Assembly (NCBI RefSeq): GCF_900104065.1
Contig: NZ_FNLC01000003.1
Location: 430,483 to 494,482 of the forward strand
Reading direction: 5' to 3'
Length of the DNA stretch: 64,000 nucleotides
DNA from: Natronobacterium texcoconense
GTDB taxonomy: Archaea > Halobacteriota > Halobacteria > Halobacteriales > Natrialbaceae
Positions 19,637 through 27,685 of the stretch are shown here, piece after piece; the first letter of the stretch is position 1; each line of letters opens with the position of its first letter. Below the pieces are notes generated by a model. That model searched no databases. It had not been told where the DNA came from and saw only the letters and a program-made list of their open reading frames with translations. The translations under genes were made by a program, and so were the position numbers.

Positions 19637-20815
19637 TTACTCGTCGCCGTCGTCACCGTCGTCGTCCGCACCGTTTTCGACCTCGAGGTCCGTCTCGCCG
19701 GCCTCGAGTTGCTGGCCGTCGGCGATGGTAAACGTCGTCACGACCGGTTCGTCGTCGTGTTCGACCGGCGAAGCCGCCTCGAGGTCGTCGGGATCGCCCT
19801 CGTAGAGGACGGCCGCGAGTTCGTCGCTCTCGTCGACGGTCGCGTTCTCGTCGAAACCGATCGTGACGTTCTCGTGTTCGCCGGGTTCGAGTTCTTCGCT
19901 CGTGCCGACGACGTCCTCGAGGTCGACGTCGAGTCCGTCCTCGTCGGTCGCATTCTCGTCGTCGACGATCGCGACGAAGCCGTCGGTCGGCGTCGCGACG
20001 TCAGCCGTTACCTCGTCCTCGCTCGTCTCGGTGATCGCAACGCTTGGATCAGTGTGGAACTCGAACTCGATCGTCTCGAGTTCGCCGTCCCCGTCGGTGT
20101 AGACCCCGATGGTTCGCTCGCCCGGTGTCGTATCGCTCGTGTCGAATTCGAAGGTCACTTCGGTGGACTCGCCTGCAGACAGATCGAGCGCGCGCTGCTC
20201 GAGGACCCGTCCGTCGAGGCGGAACTCGACGGATTGTGGGCCGTCGAACTCGGTCGGGTTCTCGATTTCGGCGATGACCTGAAGCGTTTCGTTGGTCGTC
20301 ACGGTGGGCCGGACGTCGAGCGATTCGACAGCGAACGACTCGTCGAGCGGGTCGTCGAGTTCGGCCGTCGTTACGGTCGCGGTGTCGCTGACCGGGAAGC
20401 CGTCCGAGAGGTAGGGTCGGTCCTCTTCGCCATCGGTTTCCTCGTAGGCGTAGGTCTCGTCGTCGGTGGTATCCTGGTGGACAGTCGCGGTGAGCTTTCC
20501 AGTAAGTTCCTCCTCTTCGCTCTCGATAGTCGCGTTCTCGTGGGTGCCGCTCTCGAGGTAGTCGGAGACGACGAGGGTTTCTCCGTCCTCGCTGACGACG
20601 ACGAAGCCGCCGTCGGAGAGGGTTACCTCGTCGATTTCGACGACAGTACCGTTCGTCTCCTGGTCCTCGACGGTGATCGACGCCGTCGGATCCTCCTCGA
20701 CACCGAAGATCGCGGGGGCCTGCCCGACGATGATGCCCGCGGCGAGGACGATCCCGATCGCGATCAGGATGGCGACGATCCGTTTTATCGTGCCGAAAGT
20801 CGATCTCGTGCTCAT
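19637..20815 (-). CDS. Secreted DUF7282-like repeat protein
   Basis: A 392-residue acidic exported protein. An N-terminal hydrophobic signal/anchor (about 11-32) is followed by two similar modules with the pattern SDGGFVVVSEDGETL ... LESGTHENATI (about 65-95) and TDGFVAIVDDENAT ... LEPGEHENVTI (about 275-325), as in haloarchaeal DUF7282 domains. A CARDB-like beta-sandwich lies between them (about 160-260). The Asp-rich tail suggests surface exposure in high salt. Function unknown. It is divergent from the poly-glutamate locus across a 458-bp region. Confidence 0.7.
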   Translation of the reverse strand: MSTRSTFGTIKRIVAILIAIGIVLAAGIIVGQAPAIFGVEEDPTASITVEDQETNGTVVEIDEVTLSDGGFVVVSEDGETLVVSDYLESGTHENATIESEEEELTGKLTATVHQDTTDDETYAYEETDGEEDRPYLSDGFPVSDTATVTTAELDDPLDESFAVESLDVRPTVTTNETLQVIAEIENPTEFDGPQSVEFRLDGRVLEQRALDLSAGESTEVTFEFDTSDTTPGERTIGVYTDGDGELETIEFEFHTDPSVAITETSEDEVTADVATPTDGFVAIVDDENATDEDGLDVDLEDVVGTSEELEPGEHENVTIGFDENATVDESDELAAVLYEGDPDDLEAASPVEHDDEPVVTTFTIADGQQLEAGETDLEVENGADDDGDDGDE

Positions 20816-21273
20816 TGTGATGGTGGCCCCGCGCGGTCCTCGACCGGACGGCGGTCGCAGTATCCGGCGATTGGGGATGCATCGATGTAAACATTGACTT
20901 CGTCTGCTGCTCGTGCATCGGTGCGGTTTCGCGTCCGATCACTGCAATCGATGCTGGATCATCGATCGACGTTCGTTCACCGACCGCTACGTGGTAACAA
21001 CCATCAAATAATCACTATATATTAACCCTAGAATGCATTCAATAATCTCTTCTTGACGTAATATTCAACCTAGTAAAGAGTTATTTACTGATGTATAGAG
21101 GGGCAATATATGGGTTCACCGGCACCGAGTATTATCCGGCATCCGTTCGCAGTCACGCACCATCGCCCGGATAGATTGCGTCGTCACCGTCCGATACGAC
21201 GACAGAAACTGCTGGCACCGGACAGCCGAGTCGACGAGACGCGAACTCGAGCGTCGATTCGCGCTGGCCGACG
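20816..21273. other. AT-rich regulatory region before the poly-glutamate genes
   Basis: 458 bp between divergent genes with no supported CDS. Bases about 20995-21115 are strikingly AT-rich, with several TATA-like words (ctatatatta, taatattc, gcaatatatgg), in sharp contrast to the GC-rich flanks. About 160 bp of normal composition separate this block from the pgsC ATG, so the pgs transcript may have a leader or a further promoter closer in. The frame upstream of the ATG is open only back to a stop near 21173 and offers no better start. Confidence 0.5.
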
Positions 21274-22452
21274 ATGATCGTCGCAGCCACCCTCACGGTA
21301 CTCGGTCTCCTGATCGGAATCGGGATCGTCCAGCAGTACGGGCTCCGGCTCTCCGGAGTCCTCGTCGTGCCGCTGTTTGCCGTGTACGCGCTGTACGATT
21401 TCGTCGCGATACCGGCGTTCGCGCTCGGTATCGTCGCCGCCTACGGCGGTCTGATGGTCCTCCAGCGCCGAACGTTCCTGTTCGGCCGCCAGCTCCTGCT
21501 GGCGAGTATGGGGATCAGCATGGCCGTCCCCCTCGGTGTTTTCGGTGGACTCACACTCGCCGGCGTGCCCGGGCTCACCCTCTCCGAATTCACGTTCATC
21601 GGGAGCATCCTCCCGGGCGTCGCCGCGTACAACTACCACCAGCTCGAGTCGGATCGACGCCGCGATGACGTGCTGTTGAGCGCCGCGACACTGCTCGGGC
21701 TGACCGGGCTCGGTGTTGCGCTCGTCAATCTTCCCCTGGCTCCGTACCTCGGCACGATTACGCCGCCGGTGTTGTACGGAGAAGGATCGGACATCGCTGC
21801 CGTCCAGGACGCGACGATCTCCGATGGCGAAACGCCCCTCGAGGCACCGCTCCCGTTGATCCTTGCCGCGATCTTCGTCGGAATGGTCGTTTCTGAGGGG
21901 GCGTACCTGCGCTGGGGAATCAGGCTCAACGGCATCATCGCCTTGCCGTTGCTCGCGTTGTTTACGCTTCGGTCGGCCGCAGTTCTCCCGCTGTATCTCG
22001 TGGCGCTCGCCGTCGTCTACGGGCTGATAACGCTGCTTCACCGCTGGTCGCTGCTGTACGGGCGGGTGTTGCTCGCGAGCGGCCTGGTCATCGCGATACT
22101 CGTCTCCGTGCCGGTCGCGATGCTGGCCCCGGTCACGAGCGGGATTCACCTGTTCTTCACGGCGATCCTGAGCGGTATCGGCGCGTACAACTTCCACCGG
22201 ATGCCGCCGAAACATCGGTCGACGTCGTTCGTGCTCTCCGCGGGCGCGTTCGTCGCCTTCCTCGGTGGCCTGCAACTGCTGATCGATCCGTCACCGGCGG
22301 CGCTCGTCTCCGATCCGAACATCATCCTGATCGCGACCGTCGCGATCGTCGTCGTGATCGTCGCCGCGGTGACAGCCGTCCGACTCGAGCGGCTTCGGCC
22401 GAGTGCTGCCGAGCGTCGTCGAATCGCCTCCCACGATCGCACCGACACCTGA
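21274..22452 (+). CDS. pgsC: PgsC/CapC-like poly-gamma-glutamate membrane protein, tandemly duplicated
   Basis: A 392-residue membrane protein made of two PgsC-like halves; bacterial PgsC is about 150 residues. Matching landmarks: QYGLRLSGVLVVPLFAVYAL with LRWGIRLNGIIALPLLALFT, RRTFLFGRQLLLAS with RWSLLYGRVLLAS, and GSILPGVAAYNYHQLESDRR with TAILSGIGAYNFHRMPPKHR. Each half has about five TM helices and a final extra helix lies near 350-372. PgsC is the membrane partner of the PgsB ligase. It lies 20 bp upstream of pgsB in the same direction. Identification rests on the neighbour and this repeat pattern. Confidence 0.85.
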   Translation: MIVAATLTVLGLLIGIGIVQQYGLRLSGVLVVPLFAVYALYDFVAIPAFALGIVAAYGGLMVLQRRTFLFGRQLLLASMGISMAVPLGVFGGLTLAGVPGLTLSEFTFIGSILPGVAAYNYHQLESDRRRDDVLLSAATLLGLTGLGVALVNLPLAPYLGTITPPVLYGEGSDIAAVQDATISDGETPLEAPLPLILAAIFVGMVVSEGAYLRWGIRLNGIIALPLLALFTLRSAAVLPLYLVALAVVYGLITLLHRWSLLYGRVLLASGLVIAILVSVPVAMLAPVTSGIHLFFTAILSGIGAYNFHRMPPKHRSTSFVLSAGAFVAFLGGLQLLIDPSPAALVSDPNIILIATVAIVVVIVAAVTAVRLERLRPSAAERRRIASHDRTDT

Positions 22453-22472
22453 TCCACCCCTACTCCACCCCC

Positions 22473-23708
22473 ATGGCACACCTCAATCTCGACCTCCCCA
22501 TCGCGGAACCGGTCACACGAATCGCGAAACAACTCACGACGCCGCTGACGCGTGGCATCGCCCACCGCCAGCGATTGTCGGACATCGACGTTCGTATCGT
22601 CGTCTCCGGCACGCGCGGTAAGTCCGGGACGACCGAACGTCTCCACGACGTCCTCCGATCGCGCGGCTACGACGTCTATGCGAAGATCACCGGGAACCAC
22701 CCGACGTCGCTGTACAACGGCGATCGACACGACGTCGAGCGAGGCGAGCGCGTCACGCTCTACGAGAACGTTCGCGAACTCCGCAAGTACGCGCCCGCCG
22801 ACGCCCTCATCCTCGAGAACCAGGGGATCACGGACTACACCACGCGGATGATGAACGAGGCGTTCGGGAAACCGGACGTACTCGTCGTCACGAACGTCCG
22901 TCAGGACCACCGCGACACACTCGGTGGCTCCCGTGCCGACATCGCACGCGCGTTCGCTCGAGCGACCCCCGAGGGAACCCACGTCGTCAGCGGCGAGCAA
23001 GATCCCCGACTGCAGGCGTATCTCGAGCGCGAGCTCGAGGCGATCGGCGCGACGATTACCCACGTCGGCGTCCCGGAGAACCACCGCGACCTGCCGGGTG
23101 CGGAGACCGTGTACGCGATCGACGAGGTACTCTCCGCGATCGGCGAAGAACCGCTGTCCGATCGTATCATCGACGACATGCTCGAGGAGTTCCGGCTCGC
23201 GTGGACGTCGATCCCGAACGGTCGCGTGTTCAACGCCGCCGACGTCAACGACGTCGAGAGTACGGAACTCGTCAGGCAAACGCTGGTCGACGGTACGGAT
23301 GAAGTCGTCCAGCCGTTGCTCTACCTGCGCCGTGATCGCCGCGCCCGCACCGCATCGTTCCGGGACTACCTCGAGTCGCTCGCGGACCGAGGCTCGATCG
23401 AGCAAGTCCGCGTTGCGGGAGGGCACGCGGACCTGTTCGCCGAGAAGACGACGTTTCCGGTCGTCGTCCACGACGAGGAGTCGGAGCCCGCGGATGCGGT
23501 GCTCGAGGAGGCGATCGCCGACGGGTGGCCGGTTCTCGTGATGGGCAACACTGTCGCGGAGTTCATGCGCGATCTCGACGACGCGATCCAGCGACGAGCC
23601 GACGCCGTCGACCGACGTCGGGAAGACGAGGAGGCAGCCGCAGCCGAGAACGAGCGTAGTAGTTCCGACGAACGGCGTCGGAACGAGCCGAAGCAACTGC
23701 CAGCGTAG
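22473..23708 (+). CDS. pgsB: Poly-gamma-glutamate synthase PgsB/CapB (Mur-ligase-like)
   Basis: A 411-residue ATP-dependent amide ligase that polymerises glutamate through its gamma-carboxyl group. The P-loop GTRGKSGTT (46-54) and the downstream TGNHPTSLYNG, ENQGIT and TNVRQDHRDTLG motifs (about 70-155) are typical of PgsB/CapB. Length is close to bacterial PgsB (about 390). It sits between pgsC and the hydrolase gene, forming a compact operon. No PgsA (CapA) homologue is visible. The Ala/Glu/Arg-rich tail (about 370-411) is extra. The polymer could be capsule or slime that holds water or cations. Confidence 0.92.
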   Translation: MAHLNLDLPIAEPVTRIAKQLTTPLTRGIAHRQRLSDIDVRIVVSGTRGKSGTTERLHDVLRSRGYDVYAKITGNHPTSLYNGDRHDVERGERVTLYENVRELRKYAPADALILENQGITDYTTRMMNEAFGKPDVLVVTNVRQDHRDTLGGSRADIARAFARATPEGTHVVSGEQDPRLQAYLERELEAIGATITHVGVPENHRDLPGAETVYAIDEVLSAIGEEPLSDRIIDDMLEEFRLAWTSIPNGRVFNAADVNDVESTELVRQTLVDGTDEVVQPLLYLRRDRRARTASFRDYLESLADRGSIEQVRVAGGHADLFAEKTTFPVVVHDEESEPADAVLEEAIADGWPVLVMGNTVAEFMRDLDDAIQRRADAVDRRREDEEAAAAENERSSSDERRRNEPKQLPA

Positions 23709-23749
23709 TTCGCTCGACCGTTACACATCGACCAACCAAAATTACGACA

Positions 23750-24868
23750 ATGACAGACACTGATACCGACGCTGACACCGACACCGACTCCGTGCGGCAT
23801 CGTTTCCGAACATCTCGCCGAACGTTCCTGGGCGTGGCGCTTGCTTCCCCGGCCGCGCTCGGAATCGGCGTGACCAGCTACCGGGCTGCTGCACAGCCCG
23901 ACAGCGCCGATTCGTACGACACCGGTCTCGTCTGCGAACTCGCCGATACCCAGGACGACCTCGAGGGAGACCAGCACGCGATCTCGGCCGATCCGCGGCT
24001 GCTCGACGCGTACGACTGCTCGGTCGGGGATCAGTTCCGGATCGAACGCACCGACGGCGACTTTGCGGCGTACACGGTCGTCGAGAGTCGGCCGGAGGCA
24101 CCCCAGGAGATCGTCCGCATGTCCGACGGCGGGAAGTTCCGCCTCGACCTCGCCGACGAGGAGTGGTCGGACGAGGACGACCTGAACTCCTGTCCCTCGT
24201 CCCGAACGGACCACTCGCTCGGAGACGAGTTCGAGGCCGCTCTCTCGACGACTGTTCCGCGATCCGATCTCTCGATCGACGAGGCTCGCCTCCAGGGTGA
24301 ACTCGTCGAGCGACTCGACGAGGGCGAGGCGTCGCTGGTCGCGATCGCACCACACGGTGGCGGTATGCAGCCGTGGACCGACGAGCAGGCGGCCCGCGTC
24401 GGCGAACTCGCGTCGGCGACGAGCTGGCGAGCGCTCGGCTGGGGGCCGACCCCCGAGGGCGGCGCGTTCCGCCGCTGGTACGTTCCGTCGACGCAGATCT
24501 CCCCGTCGTCGTACCCGAAACTCGCGGAGATCGTCGACGACGACTTCGACGTCGCCGTCGACTTCGGCGGCGTCTGCGAATCGGGTATCGAAGTCGCCGG
24601 AACCGCCGACGAGTCGCTGCGCGCCGAGGTTCGCGATTCGATCAACGAGATGTTGCCGAGTTGCGCAGTCGAGGCGACGCTCCCCGACGAGCCCGACGGG
24701 ACGGCCGACTCGATGCTGGTCAACCGGCTCGGTGACGACGGGATTTTCATCTCGCAGAGCTACGCGACGCGACGCGCGTACTGGGACCCGATCGCTACCG
24801 GGGTCGCCGCCGCCCTGAGCGACGACGTGAGCGCCGAGTCCGTGTCGATCCAGTCGACGAGCTGTTAG
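23750..24868 (+). CDS. Tat-exported poly-gamma-glutamate hydrolase-like protein
   Basis: A 372-residue exported protein with a Tat signal (TSRRTFLGVALASPAALG, 21-38) preceded by a Thr-Asp-rich N-terminus (TDTDTDADTDTD). The hydrolase signature APHGGG (200-205) and surrounding SLVAIAPHGGGMQPWTDEQA match the phage-type PGA hydrolase family (zinc-dependent, carboxypeptidase-like fold). The second family motif, usually His-x-Thr-Ser, appears as VPSTQIS (about 247-253), so not all metal ligands can be confirmed. The gene lies 41 bp after pgsB, suggesting the operon makes and trims its own polymer. Confidence 0.8.
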   Translation: MTDTDTDADTDTDSVRHRFRTSRRTFLGVALASPAALGIGVTSYRAAAQPDSADSYDTGLVCELADTQDDLEGDQHAISADPRLLDAYDCSVGDQFRIERTDGDFAAYTVVESRPEAPQEIVRMSDGGKFRLDLADEEWSDEDDLNSCPSSRTDHSLGDEFEAALSTTVPRSDLSIDEARLQGELVERLDEGEASLVAIAPHGGGMQPWTDEQAARVGELASATSWRALGWGPTPEGGAFRRWYVPSTQISPSSYPKLAEIVDDDFDVAVDFGGVCESGIEVAGTADESLRAEVRDSINEMLPSCAVEATLPDEPDGTADSMLVNRLGDDGIFISQSYATRRAYWDPIATGVAAALSDDVSAESVSIQSTSC

Positions 24869-24957
24869 GATCGTCACACCGAAAGCGGCTGCTCGATTTT
24901 TTCGGCTCGAGTCGAAATTCGAAGGCGGTATACTTGTCCCGGCCCGATACCGATCCG

Positions 24958-25884
24958 ATGCCACTGCGCGTGACGTTTCTGGGGACGGCCGGTGCGATTC
25001 CGACGACCGAACGGAATCCAAGCGGTATCTTCGTCGCCCGCGAAGGGGAGGAGCTGCTGTTCGACGCCGGCGAGGGGACCCAGCGTCAGATGATGCGGTT
25101 CGGAACTGGCTTTTCCGTCTCGCATCTGTTCGTCACGCACATCCACGGCGACCACGTCTTCGGGATTCCTGGACTCCTCCAGACGATGTCTTTCAACGAC
25201 CGCGAGGAGCCACTGGCGATCCACACGCCTCATGGGACACGTCGTCAGGTGAAAGGGCTGGTCAACGCCCTCGGCAACCGACCCGACTTCCCGGTCCGGA
25301 TCCACGAGGTCGGCGACGGCGACGTCCCCTACCGCGCCGACGAGTACGAGGTCCGGGCGTTCGAGACCGACCACGACGCCCGTTCTGTCGGCTACGCGCT
25401 CGTCGAGGACGATCGCAAGGGCCGGTTCGACCGCGAACGCGCCGAAGAACTCGGCGTTCCCGCCGGTCCAAAATTCTCGCAACTTCACGAGGGTAATACG
25501 GTCGAACTCGAGGACGGCACGGTCGTCGAACCCGACCAGGTCGTCGGCGAGCCCCGACCCGGACGGACGATCGTTTACACCGGTGACACGCGCCCGACCG
25601 TCCAAACGATCGAAATCGCCGACGAACCCGACCTGCTGATTCACGACGCCACCTTCGCCGAGGACGAGGCAGAGCGAGCAGCGGAAACCGCTCACTCGAC
25701 GGCGCGTCAGGCCGCCGAAATCGCGAACCGGGCGGACGCGAAACGCCTCGCGCTGGTCCACATCTCCTCGCGGTACACCGGCGGCGCCGACGACCACCTG
25801 GAGCAGGCCCGAGAGATCTGTGCGGGCGAGGTCTTCGTTCCCGCCGACGGCCAGACACTCGAGGTTCCGTACCCCGACGACTAG
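24958..25884 (+). CDS. rnz: Ribonuclease Z (tRNA 3' processing endonuclease)
   Basis: A 308-residue metallo-beta-lactamase-fold nuclease that removes the 3' trailer of tRNA precursors. The zinc motif THIHGDH (about 60-66), the FDAGEGTQRQ loop near 40-50 and the later YTGDTRP and HDATF motifs are all present, as is the C-terminal LVHISSRY. The ATG at 24958 (MPLRVTFLGTAG) matches the family N-terminus; an ATG-less extension upstream is not needed. It is monocistronic, with 58 bp to the next start. Confidence 0.95.
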   Translation: MPLRVTFLGTAGAIPTTERNPSGIFVAREGEELLFDAGEGTQRQMMRFGTGFSVSHLFVTHIHGDHVFGIPGLLQTMSFNDREEPLAIHTPHGTRRQVKGLVNALGNRPDFPVRIHEVGDGDVPYRADEYEVRAFETDHDARSVGYALVEDDRKGRFDRERAEELGVPAGPKFSQLHEGNTVELEDGTVVEPDQVVGEPRPGRTIVYTGDTRPTVQTIEIADEPDLLIHDATFAEDEAERAAETAHSTARQAAEIANRADAKRLALVHISSRYTGGADDHLEQAREICAGEVFVPADGQTLEVPYPDD

Positions 25885-25942
25885 TAGAGCCCCGCAGTTT
25901 CCGACACAGACGGTTTTCGCCTGCAGAACGTACCGGTTCGGG

Positions 25943-27265
25943 ATGCGCCATATCCAGGTCACGATCCCGACCGGGAAACGGCAGGCGGTCCTCGAACTCC
26001 TGGACGAGGAGGGGATCGACTACGTCGTGACCGACGAGAGCAGCAGTCGGGAGTACGACGCCGTCGTCTCCTTTCCGCTCCCGACGAACGCCGTCGAACC
26101 CGTTCTCGACTCGCTGCAGGAGGTCGGGATCGAGGAGGAGTCCTACACCGTCGTCGTCGACGCCGAGACGGTCGCCTCGAGGCAGTTCGACGAACTACAG
26201 GAGGAGTACGCCACCGAGAGCGTCGAGGAAGAACAGATCTCCCGGCAGGAACTGGTTACCCAGGCCGAGGAACTGACGCCGACGTTCAGCGTCTTCTTCA
26301 CGATGACGCTGATCAGCGCCGTCGTCGCGACCGTCGGCCTCCTGCTGGACTCGCCGGCTGTCGTCGTCGGGTCGATGGTGATCGCACCGCTGATCGGACC
26401 CGCCCTGAGCGCCTCGATCGGGACTGTCGTCAACGATCGCGACGTGTTCCTTACGGGGATGCGCTACCAGTTCACCGGCGTCGCCGGCGGTATAATCGCT
26501 GCAGCCATCGTCGCCTGGCTGGTCCAGTCGATGCTGCTCGTTCCGCCGGGCCTCGAGATCACCGAAATCGACGAGGTTTCCGAGCGGATCGCTCCCGAGT
26601 TGCTCCTGTTGCCGGTCGCGCTCGGTGCGGGCGCGGCGGGCGTGCTCAGTCTCGCAACCGGGTTCTCGATCGCTATCGTCGGCGTCATGATCGCCGCCGC
26701 GCTCGTGCCGCCGATGGCCGCTGCGGGCATCGCCATCGCGTGGGGACTCCCCATCGCGGCGCTCGGCTCGACGGTGCTCGTGCTGGTGAACCTGCTCGGC
26801 GTGAACCTGTCCGGGCTGGTGACCCTGTGGTACCTCGGTTACCGCCCCGGAAGCTGGTTCGAGATCTCGACGGCACAGCGACAGTTCGTCAAACAGATCG
26901 GCATCTTCGTCGTCGTCATCGCGCTGCTGTCGCTGTTCCTGACCGGAATTACTTACACCTCCTACCAGGTCTCGGCGTTCGAGGAGACCGCGACCCAGGA
27001 GAGCGAGGCCGTCCTCGCCGAGTACGACGACGCGACCTTGCTCGAGGTGGACGTCGAGGTCCGTGAAGATGGGGCGCCGATCGGCACCTCGCTGGACGCG
27101 ACACAGCAGATCGACGTCGTGATAATCGAGGTTGGCGGCCCGCCAGGGGTGTACGACGCCGAACTGATCGAACGACTCGAGACCGCTATCAACGAACACA
27201 CGACCGACGACGTCGCGGTTCAGGTCCGGTTCGTGACGATCGGCGAGAACTATAGTAGCCACTGA
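25943..27265 (+). CDS. DUF389 family membrane protein
   Basis: A 440-residue protein: an N-terminal cytosolic ferredoxin-like region (MRHIQVTIPTGKRQAVLELL, 1-90), then about six TM helices (about 105-340) with the DUF389 motif VVVGSMVIAPLIGPALSASIG (about 150-170), and a C-terminal outer or cytosolic alpha/beta domain. The family (TIGR00341/TIGR00271) is widespread but its transported substrate is unknown. The final codons (TAT AGT AGC CAC TGA) belong to a dispersed 82-bp repeat, so the gene end has been set by that element. Confidence 0.85.
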   Translation: MRHIQVTIPTGKRQAVLELLDEEGIDYVVTDESSSREYDAVVSFPLPTNAVEPVLDSLQEVGIEEESYTVVVDAETVASRQFDELQEEYATESVEEEQISRQELVTQAEELTPTFSVFFTMTLISAVVATVGLLLDSPAVVVGSMVIAPLIGPALSASIGTVVNDRDVFLTGMRYQFTGVAGGIIAAAIVAWLVQSMLLVPPGLEITEIDEVSERIAPELLLLPVALGAGAAGVLSLATGFSIAIVGVMIAAALVPPMAAAGIAIAWGLPIAALGSTVLVLVNLLGVNLSGLVTLWYLGYRPGSWFEISTAQRQFVKQIGIFVVVIALLSLFLTGITYTSYQVSAFEETATQESEAVLAEYDDATLLEVDVEVREDGAPIGTSLDATQQIDVVIIEVGGPPGVYDAELIERLETAINEHTTDDVAVQVRFVTIGENYSSH

Positions 27266-27333
27266 AAGTCAGTGCGCACCCGATCGCACGACACCGGTGC
27301 GATCGGTGTGCAAACAGTTTCAGTTGTTACTAT
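27252..27333 (-). repeat. 82-bp structured palindromic repeat, copy 1
   Basis: First of three copies (others 45778 and 62497); this one is inverted relative to them. Outer arms read on the minus strand ATAGTA-n3-ACTGAAA and TTTCAGT-n3-TACTAT. The inner hairpin stem is CCGATCGCAC/GTGCGATCGG with loop CGGTGTC. Compared with the other copies both stems carry compensated changes (C:G to A:T in the outer arm, T:A to C:G in the inner stem). It spans the stops of two convergent genes and encodes their last residues. Confidence 0.85.
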
Positions 27334-27529
27334 CGGCCCTCGAGACGAGTTCGACGTCGCTCGAGCCACAGCGTGGACACCGCTGGGCGGTCGAATCGGT
27401 GAAACTGGCGCCACAGACGACGCACGTATCGCGGTCGGTCTCCATCCCGGTCCCTCCGCAGACGGAACACTGTTTCCGGGTCGCTCTGAAGTGGGCGGCA
27501 CAGGACTGGCAACTGTAAACGCCCTTCAT
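27320..27529 (-). CDS. Small zinc-ribbon protein with four CxxC knuckles
   Basis: A 69-residue protein with four CxxC pairs (Cys7/10, 21/24, 36/39, 51/54) spaced as two zinc ribbons. Codon use is strongly GC3-biased and typical of real genes here. Such haloarchaeal zinc-finger micro-proteins are common, but this one has no named function. The last residues (Ser-Asn-Asn) and stop are encoded by the outer arm of the 82-bp repeat. Divergent from the DUF460 gene. Confidence 0.65.
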   Translation of the reverse strand: MKGVYSCQSCAAHFRATRKQCSVCGGTGMETDRDTCVVCGASFTDSTAQRCPRCGSSDVELVSRADSNN

Positions 27530-27655
27530 ACACGAACTACGTCGCGATCGTTGAAGTGCGTTGTGCCGGACGGGATCCGGCTCGTAGCGATCCTCGAGGG
27601 GCCCGATTTCGGCTGGCTGCCTGTGGTCGAATCGACGACAGGTTCCCGCGCCGGA

Positions 27656-27661
27656 TTTATA
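27656..27661 (+). promoter_or_regulatory. TATA box of the DUF460 gene
   Basis: TTTATA lies 25-30 nt before the GTG start at 27686, the standard spacing for a leaderless haloarchaeal transcript. It supports the GTG start over longer upstream reading frames. Confidence 0.55.
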
Positions 27662-27685
27662 GCTGTCTCGCCCCTACAGCCCCCC

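Noticed and set aside
19157..20890. 577-codon open frame opposite the RFC and DUF7282-like genes
   Set aside because: Spans the ends of two good genes on the other strand and shows no domain; a frame effect of high G+C.
23750..24868. Considered as PgsA/CapA completing the poly-glutamate synthase
   Set aside because: Lacks the metallophosphatase-like CapA motifs; the APHGGG motif and Tat signal fit the PGA hydrolase family.
23366..25021. 551-codon minus-strand frame across pgsB, hydrolase and rnz
   Set aside because: Covers three supported genes on the other strand with no recognisable motifs.
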